The notes under the pieces were generated by a model. It was not told the origin of the DNA, searched no databases, and was given only the letters and a program-made list of their open reading frames with translations. Made by a program: the position numbers and the translations under genes. From NCBI GenBank assembly GCA_947579665.1, contig OX388352.1:72268113-72332112 (forward strand): a stretch of DNA of 64,000 nucleotides, read 5' to 3'. Positions 12,191 through 23,800 of this stretch are shown here, one piece after another; position 1 is the stretch's first letter; each line of letters begins with the position of its first letter. The DNA is from Sympetrum striolatum (lineage: Eukaryota; Arthropoda; Insecta; Odonata; Libellulidae).

Positions 12191-15094
12191 TAAGAACGTC
12201 AGTAGGAGGCAGATATAAATTCTAAATAATATTCTACGGAATTCAAAATACACGTCAAATAATGTACCGCTACCAAGTCTATCTTTCCATAAAATAGATT
12301 ATTAGCAATACGTTTAGCAAATTCCATTACCTACCAGTTTCTTTTCTTAGTACATTCACTTTTATATTGACAGGCGTAGCGAAATACAAAATCAATTTTC
12401 CTTTCATATACCCCTCAAGTAATTTTAAAATATACAGTAATCGGATGGCTAACACCGAAATTTCATCTTTAATTAGTACAACAAAGCTAGACGACAAATG
12501 ACCGGAAATTCTTGAGCAAAACAAACGTTTTGGAGAGCAGGTACACTATGAGCTAAGCTAGTTACTGACATAGAAAACTAACAAGGTAAACTTTCAACAT
12601 TGTGTATTATTTGTGGCCTCGGTAATTATCAAAACACAAATAAAAGGAGGTTTGATACTACGAAAATAAAATTCATACACAGAATTCACAGTAATCAACC
12701 TGCAAACATCGTCAGGAGATTCATATATAACCACTACACCAATACACGCCATTCACTATAATAAATTAAAGGAAATTCGAGAAAATTACTTACAAGCTAT
12801 AACAGCTTCCCATACACCGGAGAAGAAATAACTTCCGAAACTGTAACCTCTAAAATAATCGTGATGATCTAACGTTATTCCAGCTTGGTGGAAATTCACA
12901 GTGACGCATAGACCCCAAACTGACGTGTAAATCGGACGGCCAAGTTAAATAGCGTCTAAAGCGACCTTCTGCAGCATGACGAGGAAACGGTGAACTACTC
13001 ATAACCCTTTCTTTTGCTCCTTTCTTTGAATTCTTTTCCAAACAGCCCCAAGATTTTTTTGTATTAGCTTCCACCGATAAATCTAGAGAAGTAAAACAGT
13101 GTAAGGGAAATCAAACAAAAAGTAATCGTTGGTAAAATTATATGTTTTACTGTCCAGAAGCAGAACATATATAAGCTGACAAGCTGAACTCGTAATGACA
13201 GTTTATCTTGAAAGCAGAAAGCACCGATATATTTTTAATAATAAATGGAACGAATGCAATGAACCATCAAGTTATTGGATACATCAAAAAACCAGATCAT
13301 TTCATCCGATTTATAGGAATTAAGCATCAAGCGAACGTTATGTTGAGTTGCCCATTACAAAAATTAATTAGTATTAAAGGACGCACGACAAAGAATGTAC
13401 ACCGAAACATCCTGAAATTAGTTAGATCAACATGTAAAAACGAAAGTGAATTATAATTTGTTTTGATAAATTATTATTTACAATTAAATTTAAAATGACA
13501 CTAAAATCTGTTCTTTTTATAAGACTCAAATTATCAATTGAAAAACTTCAGAAGAAAAATCGAAGTTAATCATTCTTATCCATTCATTAAAAAAGTCAGA
13601 AATAAAATATCACACAGCTGAAAGCTCCACTGAATTAGAAATTACAGATTACAGAAAAACAAACGTTTGGAGATGGAGATCAACATGGAGATTTTCTGAG
13701 GAGACTTATATTAATTAGCATTGAATTCTTGATGATTAAGTAATAGTACTAATGTCCATGCCTCTTCTATTTGGGAGATCGCTTGAACTCTTGTAGGTTC
13801 GAATTAAAAATAATAAAGATATACAAAAAATAGCTTTCAACTGCAAACACTGACTTTCCCTGACCCACCGTCCTTTGAGCCTATGCAATTCACAAAATTA
13901 TGAAATCTGAATCATGAAATATGAAATGTAAGTACTGAAATTTTCAAAAAAAGGCAACATAAATGAATTTCATTTAACCTATGTTCTATATACATATGAA
14001 GACTTTCCTAACCTAATAATTCTGTGCAAAATGGACAAAAACAGATTACAAAAACCTTGAATAAGAGCAACTATTTCCCATTTTTAATCAATACTTATCT
14101 TAAAATAATTCAATAAAATGTAATACGAGCGATAAAAGATTCGCTGTTAAAAATTGCGCCTTAACGCATATCATGCGAAACTCTACGTCCTGCGGCAGAA
14201 AGCAGAACCTGGCAGAACTGGAAAACCGTGAGTATCTCCCGTAACGCTTTCCGGGTACATACGAGAACGCAGGTGGAAGACAAAGTTTTCGGCCAAACGT
14301 GCTGGTTCAACCTACGTCCTATTTCTGTCAATACTTATGAAAATTCGTTGTGATGAGAATCAATGCAGCATTGTGTCACTCAAGGAATATCTGCTTCACT
14401 AATAACAGCCTAGGACATTTTTTACTATTTTCGAGTTACTACTGCTGTGGAATCTGTGGAAAATCAGCGTTCAAAACTCTTTCTGCGGAATTTTGGTATT
14501 CTTGCAGTGACGCAAACAGCAAGCTTACCAAACCGGCACTGTAAACTTTTAACTTCTGTTTGATAATTTAAACTCCAGAAATCCGTGACGATCAAGCAAA
14601 CAGTAATAGGCAATAACTTAAGGAATGAACTAGCTGCTTTTCTTTAGATTTACGTACGAATTCTTTAAATATGAATGAGTATCATACCAAATATGTTTGT
14701 TACACAAAAAATAGGCTGTGATAGTTTATGTTAGAGCGCAGATATTTGGAAAAAAACGGTAAACATTTTCAATATCTAAATAAAAATTTTAAAATCTAAT
14801 TATATTTTAAAGGAGTCTTACGCTATAAATGAGTTGGATTAACGAAGGAATTGAACTTTCATTTCAAACAGGAGCAGATAAGGTCACATTTGGCTCCATA
14901 AATGTAACGAGACCTACGAAAAAGGTTGCTAACCAAAGATTTTAACATGGAAGCATTGAAAAACTTTGAATTATGACCTTGTCAGGATATCAAATTGCAG
15001 CTTGGGACACTGAAAATTGTATTATACAATTGAATAAAAGTTTTCATTAAGTAAAATGACAAAAAAATTGTACTACTACTATTTTGTGTCACAG
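12191..15094. other. No recognisable feature
   Basis: About 2.9 kb without a gene or repeat I can support. Short ORFs at 12850-13074 (minus) and 13208-13456 (plus) have no family resemblance and no splice context. Confidence 0.4.
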
Positions 15095-16290
15095 GGCCTT
15101 GGCCTCCCAGACAATGTTGGCCAAGTCATTACAGTTTCCACCATGCACTCTCTCAATATAGCATAGGAATTATCTTCTTACCTTTATCCTTCTCAGGTCA
15201 TCTTCTATGCTCTTAGCCTTCTGCCTGCATGTCCCATGCACATCTTCTTGTCCATACTACCGTTTGGTATCCTTTCAGCATGACCTAACCTTCTTAACCT
15301 ATTACTCTTAATTTTCAACTCAATGTTTGGGTATTTGAAGTTACTCTTGATCTCTATATATCCATATTCTCCACTGTCCACCTTCCTTTGAGCCAATAAT
15401 CTTTCTTATTCATTTCGTTCATCTTTTAAGTTGCTCTTCTTCTGCTGAACCATACATAACCACAGATCTAATCACTGATAAACCTTTGTTTTCAAGCTCC
15501 TAATATGGTTATATGACTTGAACCCTTTTGACAAAGCTCTAATGCCTGCTGCGATCCTAGCTTTAATGTTCTTTTAATTTCCTTATCATATGTCACCAAC
15601 ACTCCCAAATACTTGAGTCTCAGTCAGCTCCACTGCATAAGTATATCAGGTGCATGACTCCTATGAATTATCACATGGCCAATTTGGTTCAAAGAAATCC
15701 CATCTGGTGAGCACCACATGACCTTCTTATGTTTTTTTGCTTAAGCCATGTACTCTATCACCATCAAATTTCACATAGCAATCAATCACACCATAAAGAC
15801 TTTCCTTTCTCATGCTTTCTCTGTATGCTTCCTCTTTGCCATTCTTAGCATTGAAGTTACCTGAGATTATTTTACATGTTGTCTTGAGATGTTATCCATT
15901 TCCATTTATAATAGTCCATTGAATATATCCTTCTCCTCCTTTGGAACTCATTTTGTTGCATACATAGACCATAATATTGAATAAACATGCCTTCATCCTT
16001 AGATTACATATCCATTCATTTATAAGTTTGAAATTTAGTAATGCTGCCTTTTAATTATTATCTAGCAAGTATCTAATCCCTCCTTATACACGATTCTCTC
16101 CTCTGCTATACATGATTAAAGCATATTAATTAGCCATATGCTGAACCCCCAATCAAGAGGACCAGTGTAACTCTTTGTCCGGCCTATTGTGCTTTGGTGG
16201 CCCTACCAGGGTATTTTACTCCCACTGGAATAGCTCTCAGGCTCACTTAGGCATACAAACTCCCTCATCAGGACAAGGCGGAGACGGCAT
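15095..16290 (-). mobile_element. LINE with large internal deletion
   Basis: Reading the minus strand from 16290 downward gives a 5'-UTR-like stretch (GGTCCTCTTGATTGGGGGTT near 16160), then endonuclease motifs MIISGNFNAKNGKEEAYRES and SPDGISLNQIGHVII (around 15880-15660). These pass almost directly to the reverse transcriptase C-terminal region: LKYLGVLVTYDKEI, AGIRALSKGFKSYNHIRSL by frame switching, then SNRLRRLGHAERIPNGS near 15250. The reverse transcriptase palm between them is absent. Frames are broken throughout, so it is a dead deletion derivative. Confidence 0.75.
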
Positions 16291-18745
16291 TGACGGAGAA
16301 CAACAAAAAAACTTGATAAAACTACTTAAAAATGAAAAAATAGTGATCAACTTGAAAAAATTTAAGTAGCTTTGCAAAAGGAAGAATATAGAAAAAAATT
16401 CACATCTAATATTTTTAGGGAAGATTTATAAGCACTTGAAGAAGTCTTCAGAAGAAGTGGAGAAACATTCAATAAAGGTCAAGAATATTGAGCAGAGGAA
16501 TCAGTCAAGTATTTAAGCTGAAATATTTTAGATTTTATTTAATGATAGAAATATAAATGGTAACTTCACATATTCTGAAAAAGGTACATTTGAAACATTT
16601 ATAAACCTTTCAATATAATTTGATAAAATTAGAAAACAATATAAAATCAGAACTTGCTAACAGAGTATAGAATTTTTACAATCAAATGGCTACCAGTAAT
16701 TTACCAGAGAAACAAACTCCCCAAGTAATTTCTACACAAAGATTTTGAAGGGATGATGATCATTTTTCTAATAATCATCAGAAATTTCAGCAAATCATGG
16801 TGTTCATTTGTTACAAAATTAATAGGTTAGTTTGTTACCCTTGCAAATTATAAAACAATTCTGCCAAATAGCACTAGAAATAATGAATTGCCAGTTAAGT
16901 TAAGACTATCAGCAAAGACACTGCCATAAATATTCTCAATTTGAAACAATCACGTACATTTAATGAAAAAATAGTTTAAATCTCTTTAGTTTTTAGTTTC
17001 ATGTAACTAACTCTAACCTCTAAAAACACTCAAAAGAGAGAGATTACAGCTATGTATTCACTAAATATGTACCAACCAAATCATGTTAATTGTCAAATAT
17101 CATTCTCAGCTGATTACATCAGCCTTACACCACAAATTAATTCAAAAAACAATATATCACATACATGATAATTAAAGAAGGATATCAACCCTCAAAATAA
17201 TTACTATAAATAAATCCGTTTATGAAATCATTAAAATATCTCTATATATTGAATGGCTGGTTTGTTTAAAATCCCAATCAAAAAAATCTAAACCAATTTT
17301 GGACACAGCAGAAAGTAAATTCACATTCACTAGTTGACTTTTAGAAACTTTCATTACTAGAATACATGATTATTGCTAAAGAATAAAGATTTAAACACAA
17401 TCCATCACATAATTTGGTCCCTGGAAGACAATAGCGGATTTCATTGTTGAAACTTCACTGAGTCGATTAGCTGTCACTCTTTACAGATATATTACATGAG
17501 TTAACTATGTAAATGCCAGATGTAACTGTAGACTAAAATAAACATTTTAGATTTCGTAGAAACTGTACATCATTTACTCATAGTTTTTCAGAATTTATTC
17601 ACATGTACAAATGCTATGAAAATATCAATATACTCACTATCAAAATACACTTGTGCTGTCTGAGATCAAAATGTATAAACCTAAACCCTGTACCTGATTT
17701 TTAAATAGATTTTTTGATCAAAATTTTAGAATTATAACAGTAATTTTCATTAGATCACAGAAATATCAGGTATATATTGATACATAACTTATAAAATATT
17801 TTGTAATCACAATGCAAACAATAAGTTTGTCTTTTGAGATTATTGGGGACTAGCGTTAAAACTGCAAAATCTAATATTGGTTCTATTGTGAATATCTTAT
17901 CTAAATGTTTAAGTATGAAGAAAGAATATTCTTACAAGAAAAGGCCAAAGATTTAACAAAGATTGCAGTTAGATGTAACAATACTACAAGATGATGTAAT
18001 CCAATTGATAATCTTAGTTGATGCATTATTGCATAAAATGATTCCAATAGCTTGAGTTAGAAGTTTTTCTTTCTGCTCCAGGAGCAGCTTCTCCTCTGAA
18101 GTGGCTTTTGTCCTTTTTCAATTCTGTAATAAGCAATTAATGAAGCAAAGTCACTGCATGAATTTCCCATGTACTTAAAGCAAAGTCTAACTTGCATTAG
18201 CAATGATTCTTTGTTGGAAATCCAGCTTCTTAAGAGTATACATAAATCCAGACAGTTCATTAAATAATAATGAGTTGTAATACTATATCCTTTATCCTCC
18301 CATCTTATAATTGATATTATTATAAAATTTAGTGATATGAGATGATTGACTACAGAGACCCAGCTTAATACCTACATCACTTTGATGCCTGAATTCAAAA
18401 ATCATAGGAAAATTCTCATAATTTACAAGTATTTCCATACATTACAGTTAAAACATAGATCATTTCTAGTTAATTTAGAATAACCTTTTAACACCATGGA
18501 CTGAATATGATCCTGATCATCCTTATTTAGCTTCCTTCAAGCGTCACTTAAGTTTTTTTAACAAAGGAATATATTCCAAACTAGAAGACTTTAGACATTG
18601 TCGATTCATTTCATAAAGTTGAGTCTATATATCCAACTTTCATACTTGAATGATAATACTTTCATAGGCATCTAGTTTGTTGGCTATTTGTATTGATTTT
18701 TTCAATTTTAAATTTGCAATTGGATTCTGTGATTGCGTTGTTGTA
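16291..18745. other. No recognisable feature
   Basis: AT-rich spacer of about 2.4 kb; nothing coding is recognised. Confidence 0.4.
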
Positions 18746-19621
18746 CAGGGTGGGCCATTTTAAAGTTTCTTTTTAGTATTTTTTTACTTAAAATATTTAA
18801 TAATAATTTACTAATTTAAAATGCATGTATAATATAAATAATAAAACAGTAAAAATATTACAAATAAAATATAAACAATATGATATTTACAAAACGGCTT
18901 TATGATAAAATGTTTTTAAAACACCACAATAAGATTACAAACACAACCAGGTTTCGTAGCCAAGCTACATCTTCAGGACATGAGAAAAAATCAACAACAT
19001 TATATACGAAACAATGAGGGTAGGGGAAAGAGGGGGGTTGATAGTAAACCAATGGAAAAAAGGAGGGGGGAAAAGGTAGTAAACATTTACTCCTTAACGG
19101 ACATTATAGTGATTTTAATGTGACATATTTACATTTTTTGTGACCACAGTGCAAAATTGGACACTGGAGACATTAGAAATAACCCAGAATTCCTTCAAAA
19201 ATAATATCCTTAACAACTTCTTGTTTTCAAACCCTTCCCCCATTGTGCAAACCATCATTTCTCAACCTAACTCCCCCAAATTCCTGTTCTCTCTCCCCCC
19301 CTGCAATTCCTACCTCCCAAAACTTACCCTTTCCCCCTCCTTCTTTCCATTGGTTTACTATCAACCCCCCTCTTTCCCCTACCCTCATTTTTTCCTATAT
19401 TGTTTCCCTGTTGTTGTATATTTTTTCATGTCACCTTGGCTACGAAACCTGATCGTGTTTGTAATCTTATTGTGGTGTAGTAAAAGAATTTTATCATGAA
19501 GCCATTTTGTATTTACGAATACCTCAAAGTGAAACCTGAGTCTGTTTCGGTAATATGATATTTAATAATAATTTTCTTAAACAATGTAATTTAAAAAGAA
19601 ACCGGCAGATGGCCTACCCTA
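18746..19621. mobile_element. Fold-back DNA element, 876 bp, TA-flanked
   Basis: Terminal inverted repeats are cagggtgggccattttaaag at the left and the complement of gccggtttctt...ctaccct at the right, with TA on each side. Long inner arms (about 18895-19090 and 19310-19510) are inverted copies of each other, for example ggggggttgatagtaaacca and tggtttactatcaacccccc. The open frames seen at 19140-19499 arise from these arms and are not genes. TA flanks and terminal repeats suggest a Tc1/mariner-superfamily non-autonomous element. Confidence 0.8.
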
Positions 19622-19800
19622 TATATGTTGCGCCACATTGGGTTTGTCAAATTGGTTGTTTTTGAAGTTTTATAAGTGTTCTCTGAATCTGTTCTCTAAT
19701 CATAGTTTTGTTTGCCCAATGTAAACCATTTCACAGTCATGACATGATATTTTATTTCTAACAAATTTCTGTGTTGATTATCTTTGGGACCGTGGAGGCG
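19622..19800 (-). pseudogene. Penelope-like GIY-YIG endonuclease remnant
   Basis: The minus strand reads RNKISCHDCEMVYIGQTKL, stop, LENRFREHL, stop, NFKNNQFDKPNVAQHI. This matches the GIY-YIG-type endonuclease region of Penelope-like retroelements (YIGQT then RFxEH then NVAQH). Two in-frame stops show decay. The fold-back element starts directly after the HI codons, so it seems to have inserted into this ORF. Confidence 0.75.
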
Positions 19801-20254
19801 ATTGTATAGTATGTTGCTATTAATCAAGACCAGAGTTTAGTCAAATTTGGAGAAAATTTACATCAATTTAATGAATAATTAAATGTGTTGAATTTGCCCT
19901 GGTGTAAAGGGTAATGTTATAAAATTGTTTTAATTTCGAGTTGAGGCTATAGCTTTGTGCTCTTGTATGCTGAGTTTTTGTTTGTTTCTTCTCAGTATAA
20001 TGTAACTGAAGTATCATATCCATTTTGTTTTTCAACTATTCTGATATGTGTTGATTCCACATGCTGTTACGTTAATTGCAACATCCAGAATGAATAGTCT
20101 GAATCACTCCAAAATTGGTGGTTGTAGAATTGTGGAATGATGAGATTGCAGAAAGTTGGTGTGCACGTAGATTCAGCATTGTGCTCTTTTGTGTGACGGG
20201 ACATCTTGATGTTGCAATTTTCACAAGCAGCACTTCGGTGGATATTAAATTAAC

Positions 20255-20400
20255 ATTTGCACAGGAATGTGTGCAACTTAGCCTAAAGTTACACAAGAAG
20301 TGATAAATAGTGATATAACTGGGACTTGAACTCAGGTCTCCCACTTTGGTTGGTGCCACTTCAAGGAACACCACTCTTTGCTCATATATCCTCCCATTTA
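20255..20400 (-). mobile_element. SINE family A, minus orientation
   Basis: The plus strand shows the complement of the tail (gcaacttagcctaaagttac) and of a B-box-like GAGTTCAAGTCCCAG. It lies 350-500 nt past the BicC stop and faces an oppositely oriented copy at 20428. Confidence 0.7.
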
Positions 20401-20427
20401 CAGAACTGACAAAGATGCGGCATCTAT

Positions 20428-20520
20428 GTGGTGGTATTTTAATTGTTTAGAACACCTCTCCAGGAAAGTGGTAGACCTGGGTTTGAGTCCCAATTGTGTT
20501 GCTAATTTGCAAATTTCTGA
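20428..20520 (+). mobile_element. SINE family A, plus orientation, head part
   Basis: The tRNA-like head is readable (TGGTATTTTAATTG, AGAACACC, GGAAAGTGGTAGACCTGGG) with B-box GGTTTGAGTCC. The tail is lost or diverged. Confidence 0.7.
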
Positions 20521-20726
20521 GGTCAGAAAGGCTAGGAGAGTGGCAACAAGCCAACCTCTGAATTGTTAGCCCATGATAGTGAATTAACTCCTGTATAGCT
20601 CAATGTAATCTCAATGTGCATACCAAGATGATTGAAACTGGACTGCACTAATCCACTAGGAGATTAATAAACACCCAAAATCACCTTATCGAGAAAATTT
20701 TTCCCAATTTGTTCAACTAAGGACCA

Positions 20727-20732
20727 TTTATT
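20727..20732 (-). terminator. Candidate BicC polyadenylation signal (AATAAA)
   Basis: An AATAAA on the minus strand starts 20 nt after the BicC stop codon. It is the canonical hexamer, but in AT-rich DNA such hexamers occur by chance and the resulting 3' UTR would be unusually short. Confidence 0.35.
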
Positions 20733-20751
20733 AATTAATTAGAGTATCATC

Positions 20752-20897
20752 TTAATTCTTAGTAAACTTTACCATACCATTTATAGCCAATATGATTTTC
20801 CTCCTCGCTCCAAATGTTGAAATGCCCAACTGCTTCAAGTCATTGTCATTTAGAGTAATAAATGTGGTCATATCAATCTCTTGAGAAGTGAATAAAT
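20752..20897 (-). CDS. BicC: BicC exon 14 (end of SAM, stop)
   Basis: It encodes LFTSQEIDMTTFITLND and LGISTFGARRKIILAINGM, the rest of the SAM domain, then VKFTKN and TAA at 20752-20754. A GT follows the AIN codon (gtatgg) and another follows GM (gtaaag), so a further splice that extends the C-terminus is possible. Confidence 0.85.
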
Positions 20898-23800
20898 CTG
20901 AAATGTTAATTAATTTAACATAAAAACTGCTCCTGAATTAATAATTTGTTATCATGTATTCCTGAAGATAATAACAAGCTTATATTTATACTTACAAGCA
21001 TATTTCTCCAGTCCAAGGATATCCAGTAATGTCGTCACATTAGGAATTTCTCCTTTAATTCTTCTAGAGCCTACTGTTAAATCCATGCTAGCTGATGGAA
21101 CATGTTCAGGAATACCAATACTGTCAAACTTATCATTAAACTGAAATAATGATTGAGATTTGTCACATATACCCTGAAATGAGAATGGCCAGAATGAGTT
21201 ATTCATGCCAAGTGTTTGAAAGAACATAATTCATCAAACCGTTAATACCTCAGCTGAATCAGTCAAAGGAAGATTAATTTTCAATGCGCTCTCAGGCATA
21301 GAATAGCTGAAACCATACCCAGACCACTGTAGATTAGGAACTCTGAATTTTGAGGCATCTGGTTGAGTTTGTCTTGCTGATATAATAGAGCACCAATATT
21401 TGATTAATATTTGTATTACACTAGGTAACTTAAAAGTTTTAGCCATTTAAATATATTAAAAGACAAAATTGTTAAACACAAAAATCTATTAATATAAGTC
21501 AAATTTCAGATAGTCTTATGCAGTCTGTACTAAATAATATATACAATGCAATTCATGGTATACTTCATACACTTTACCTTTCATTGCCAAATGCTTAATG
21601 CTGTCATGTTCAGAATACATATAATAAAAAGGCTCAACCTCATGTTTACTCATTTCTTGGTCAGCATCAGCAAGAGGGCAGGTACTTGATGGTCTAACAG
21701 AATCAATATCTAGGAAAAAGGTCAAAGTAGATAATATTATTTAAAAATTTGTACTCTCTCACTATGTATACTTTAGAGTCAGCTTAGAAACCACTAAGAT
21801 CTACCATATAGGAACATATAGTCAAACAAAGCAAAGCAATCAATGTGCAATATACATAGCAAGCAAATATGAGCATACAGAAAATATTTCAGAAATGGCT
21901 CTAGAGCCATTTAAAAAGGAAGAAATTACGGAAATGATAAAATAAAACAGCAAATTGGATATCTCTTAGAATTGACAGAATGTATAATTATTGGTTTAAA
22001 CAATTTACTTCTACTTGTAGACGATACGCTGAATGTTGTAATGAAATTATTAGTAACTGATAATCAGCCAAACTTATTCACAGATGACATCACATACCGT
22101 ATATGCCAGCGTATAAGACGAACTTTGGAGCCTAAAAAAATCTCTCAAAAACCAGGGGTTGACTTATATGCGGAAAATAAAATTTAACCCATTACCACCT
22201 AGGGGTAAATAATAGATGATACTGCCTGCTTTACACTTGTTGCACACAAACTCTCACAACTAACCACAATTATTTCTTACTGAAACTAATTTTTGGGAAG
22301 TCTAATTAACGTAGATGTCATATAAAACAAATTTGATCACGAAATACAATTGTGGCCAAAAGTATGTTATGTTATGACATGTTTTCATAATAAAAGAGTT
22401 AAAATAATAAACAACTTTCATATCTCTAAAGTAAATTTGATGCATATTTATTCTTCACAAATTATATTTATTCTTCACAAATTATATTTATTTCTTCACA
22501 TATATTTTTATTTTATAAAAATGTAATTTATATTTTGATGTTCTTCTTTTCACAAATGAAGATCAATAAGCACATCATGGTTTGTTTTTGTTTATATAAT
22601 CGTTATGATTCGACTTAATATTAAGAGTTAATGGAAGTTGTTAGCTATATAGGAAATATAGGAAATGGAAGCTATATTACCATTATTTCAATTATAAATT
22701 TTTAATATAATTGTGCTTGTTTCGCAATGCATTTTTATTTGTGTAGCCTGAGTGATACCAACGAAAGAAACTTGTGTAATAGTTAAGCAGAGGCATAAAG
22801 TTGACATGGCAGCTGAAAGAAACAATTCTAGCATCTTAACCTTATGGGGTAAATATTCCTTAAGCTATAGTACATTTATGGTTATTATAGTTTTTCTTCC
22901 CATAAAATAGTGTTGGGAAAGTGTTGTTGCCTTATTTATTGGGTCGACTTATAAGCTGTACATAGGTTAAACCTGAAATTCACCTCAAAATTTTAAGGGT
23001 CGACTAATATGCCGGCATATACGGTATATACAAAGCAAATTCATCGATACCAATAATCCAGCAGATGATTGTCCTATCACATACCTCACCACACTATACA
23101 AAATACTAACATCCATTATATGACTCGTTACTAACAGAATATTCTAAGCATGTAATTATCAATAACCTCTTAGCATATGAGCATAGCATCTATGAGAGCA
23201 ATACAAGACTAAGTCATAAGTACCAGGAACTATGTAAAATATATACTAAAGGAAAATAGATAGACAATATATACGATATATGTACAAGGTGCATCAACTG
23301 AATCATTGGATCACATCATAGGAGGGTGCTTAGTACTGGCAAACCACATTTACACTACAAGACATTAAAATGTAGCAAATAATTATCCATTAAAGACTGG
23401 CATTAGAAAACAAAAAAGGCAAATTATTGGGATAAAGAAATTAAGACAGATTTAACCATAAAAGCCAATGGTAGTGAAACTTAGGTGTTAAATGTAATAA
23501 CCCAGCAACTTCAGACAATACAAAGGAACATGGAGCACTGTATTCTCTGAAACTCAGGAAGAGACAGGAAATGAAACACCTGGGTAAGGATGACGACTGG
23601 AGTGATAGACATCATATACAAGGTAAGATCAAAATGGAGGTGGGCTGGCCACGTGGCAAGAAGAAACAACAACCGTTTGACTTCTGCAGTTATCAACTGG
23701 ACACCAAGAGATGTGGAGAGACCAATAAGAAGACCTGGGGACAGGTGGAATAGAGATATAATCAAAAAATTTGGTGTAATGTGGAAAAGAGAAGTGCAGG

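Noticed and set aside
19140..19499. Open frames of 119 and 69 codons rich in Pro, Ser, Leu
   Set aside because: They lie in the pyrimidine-rich inverted arm of the fold-back element and have no family resemblance.
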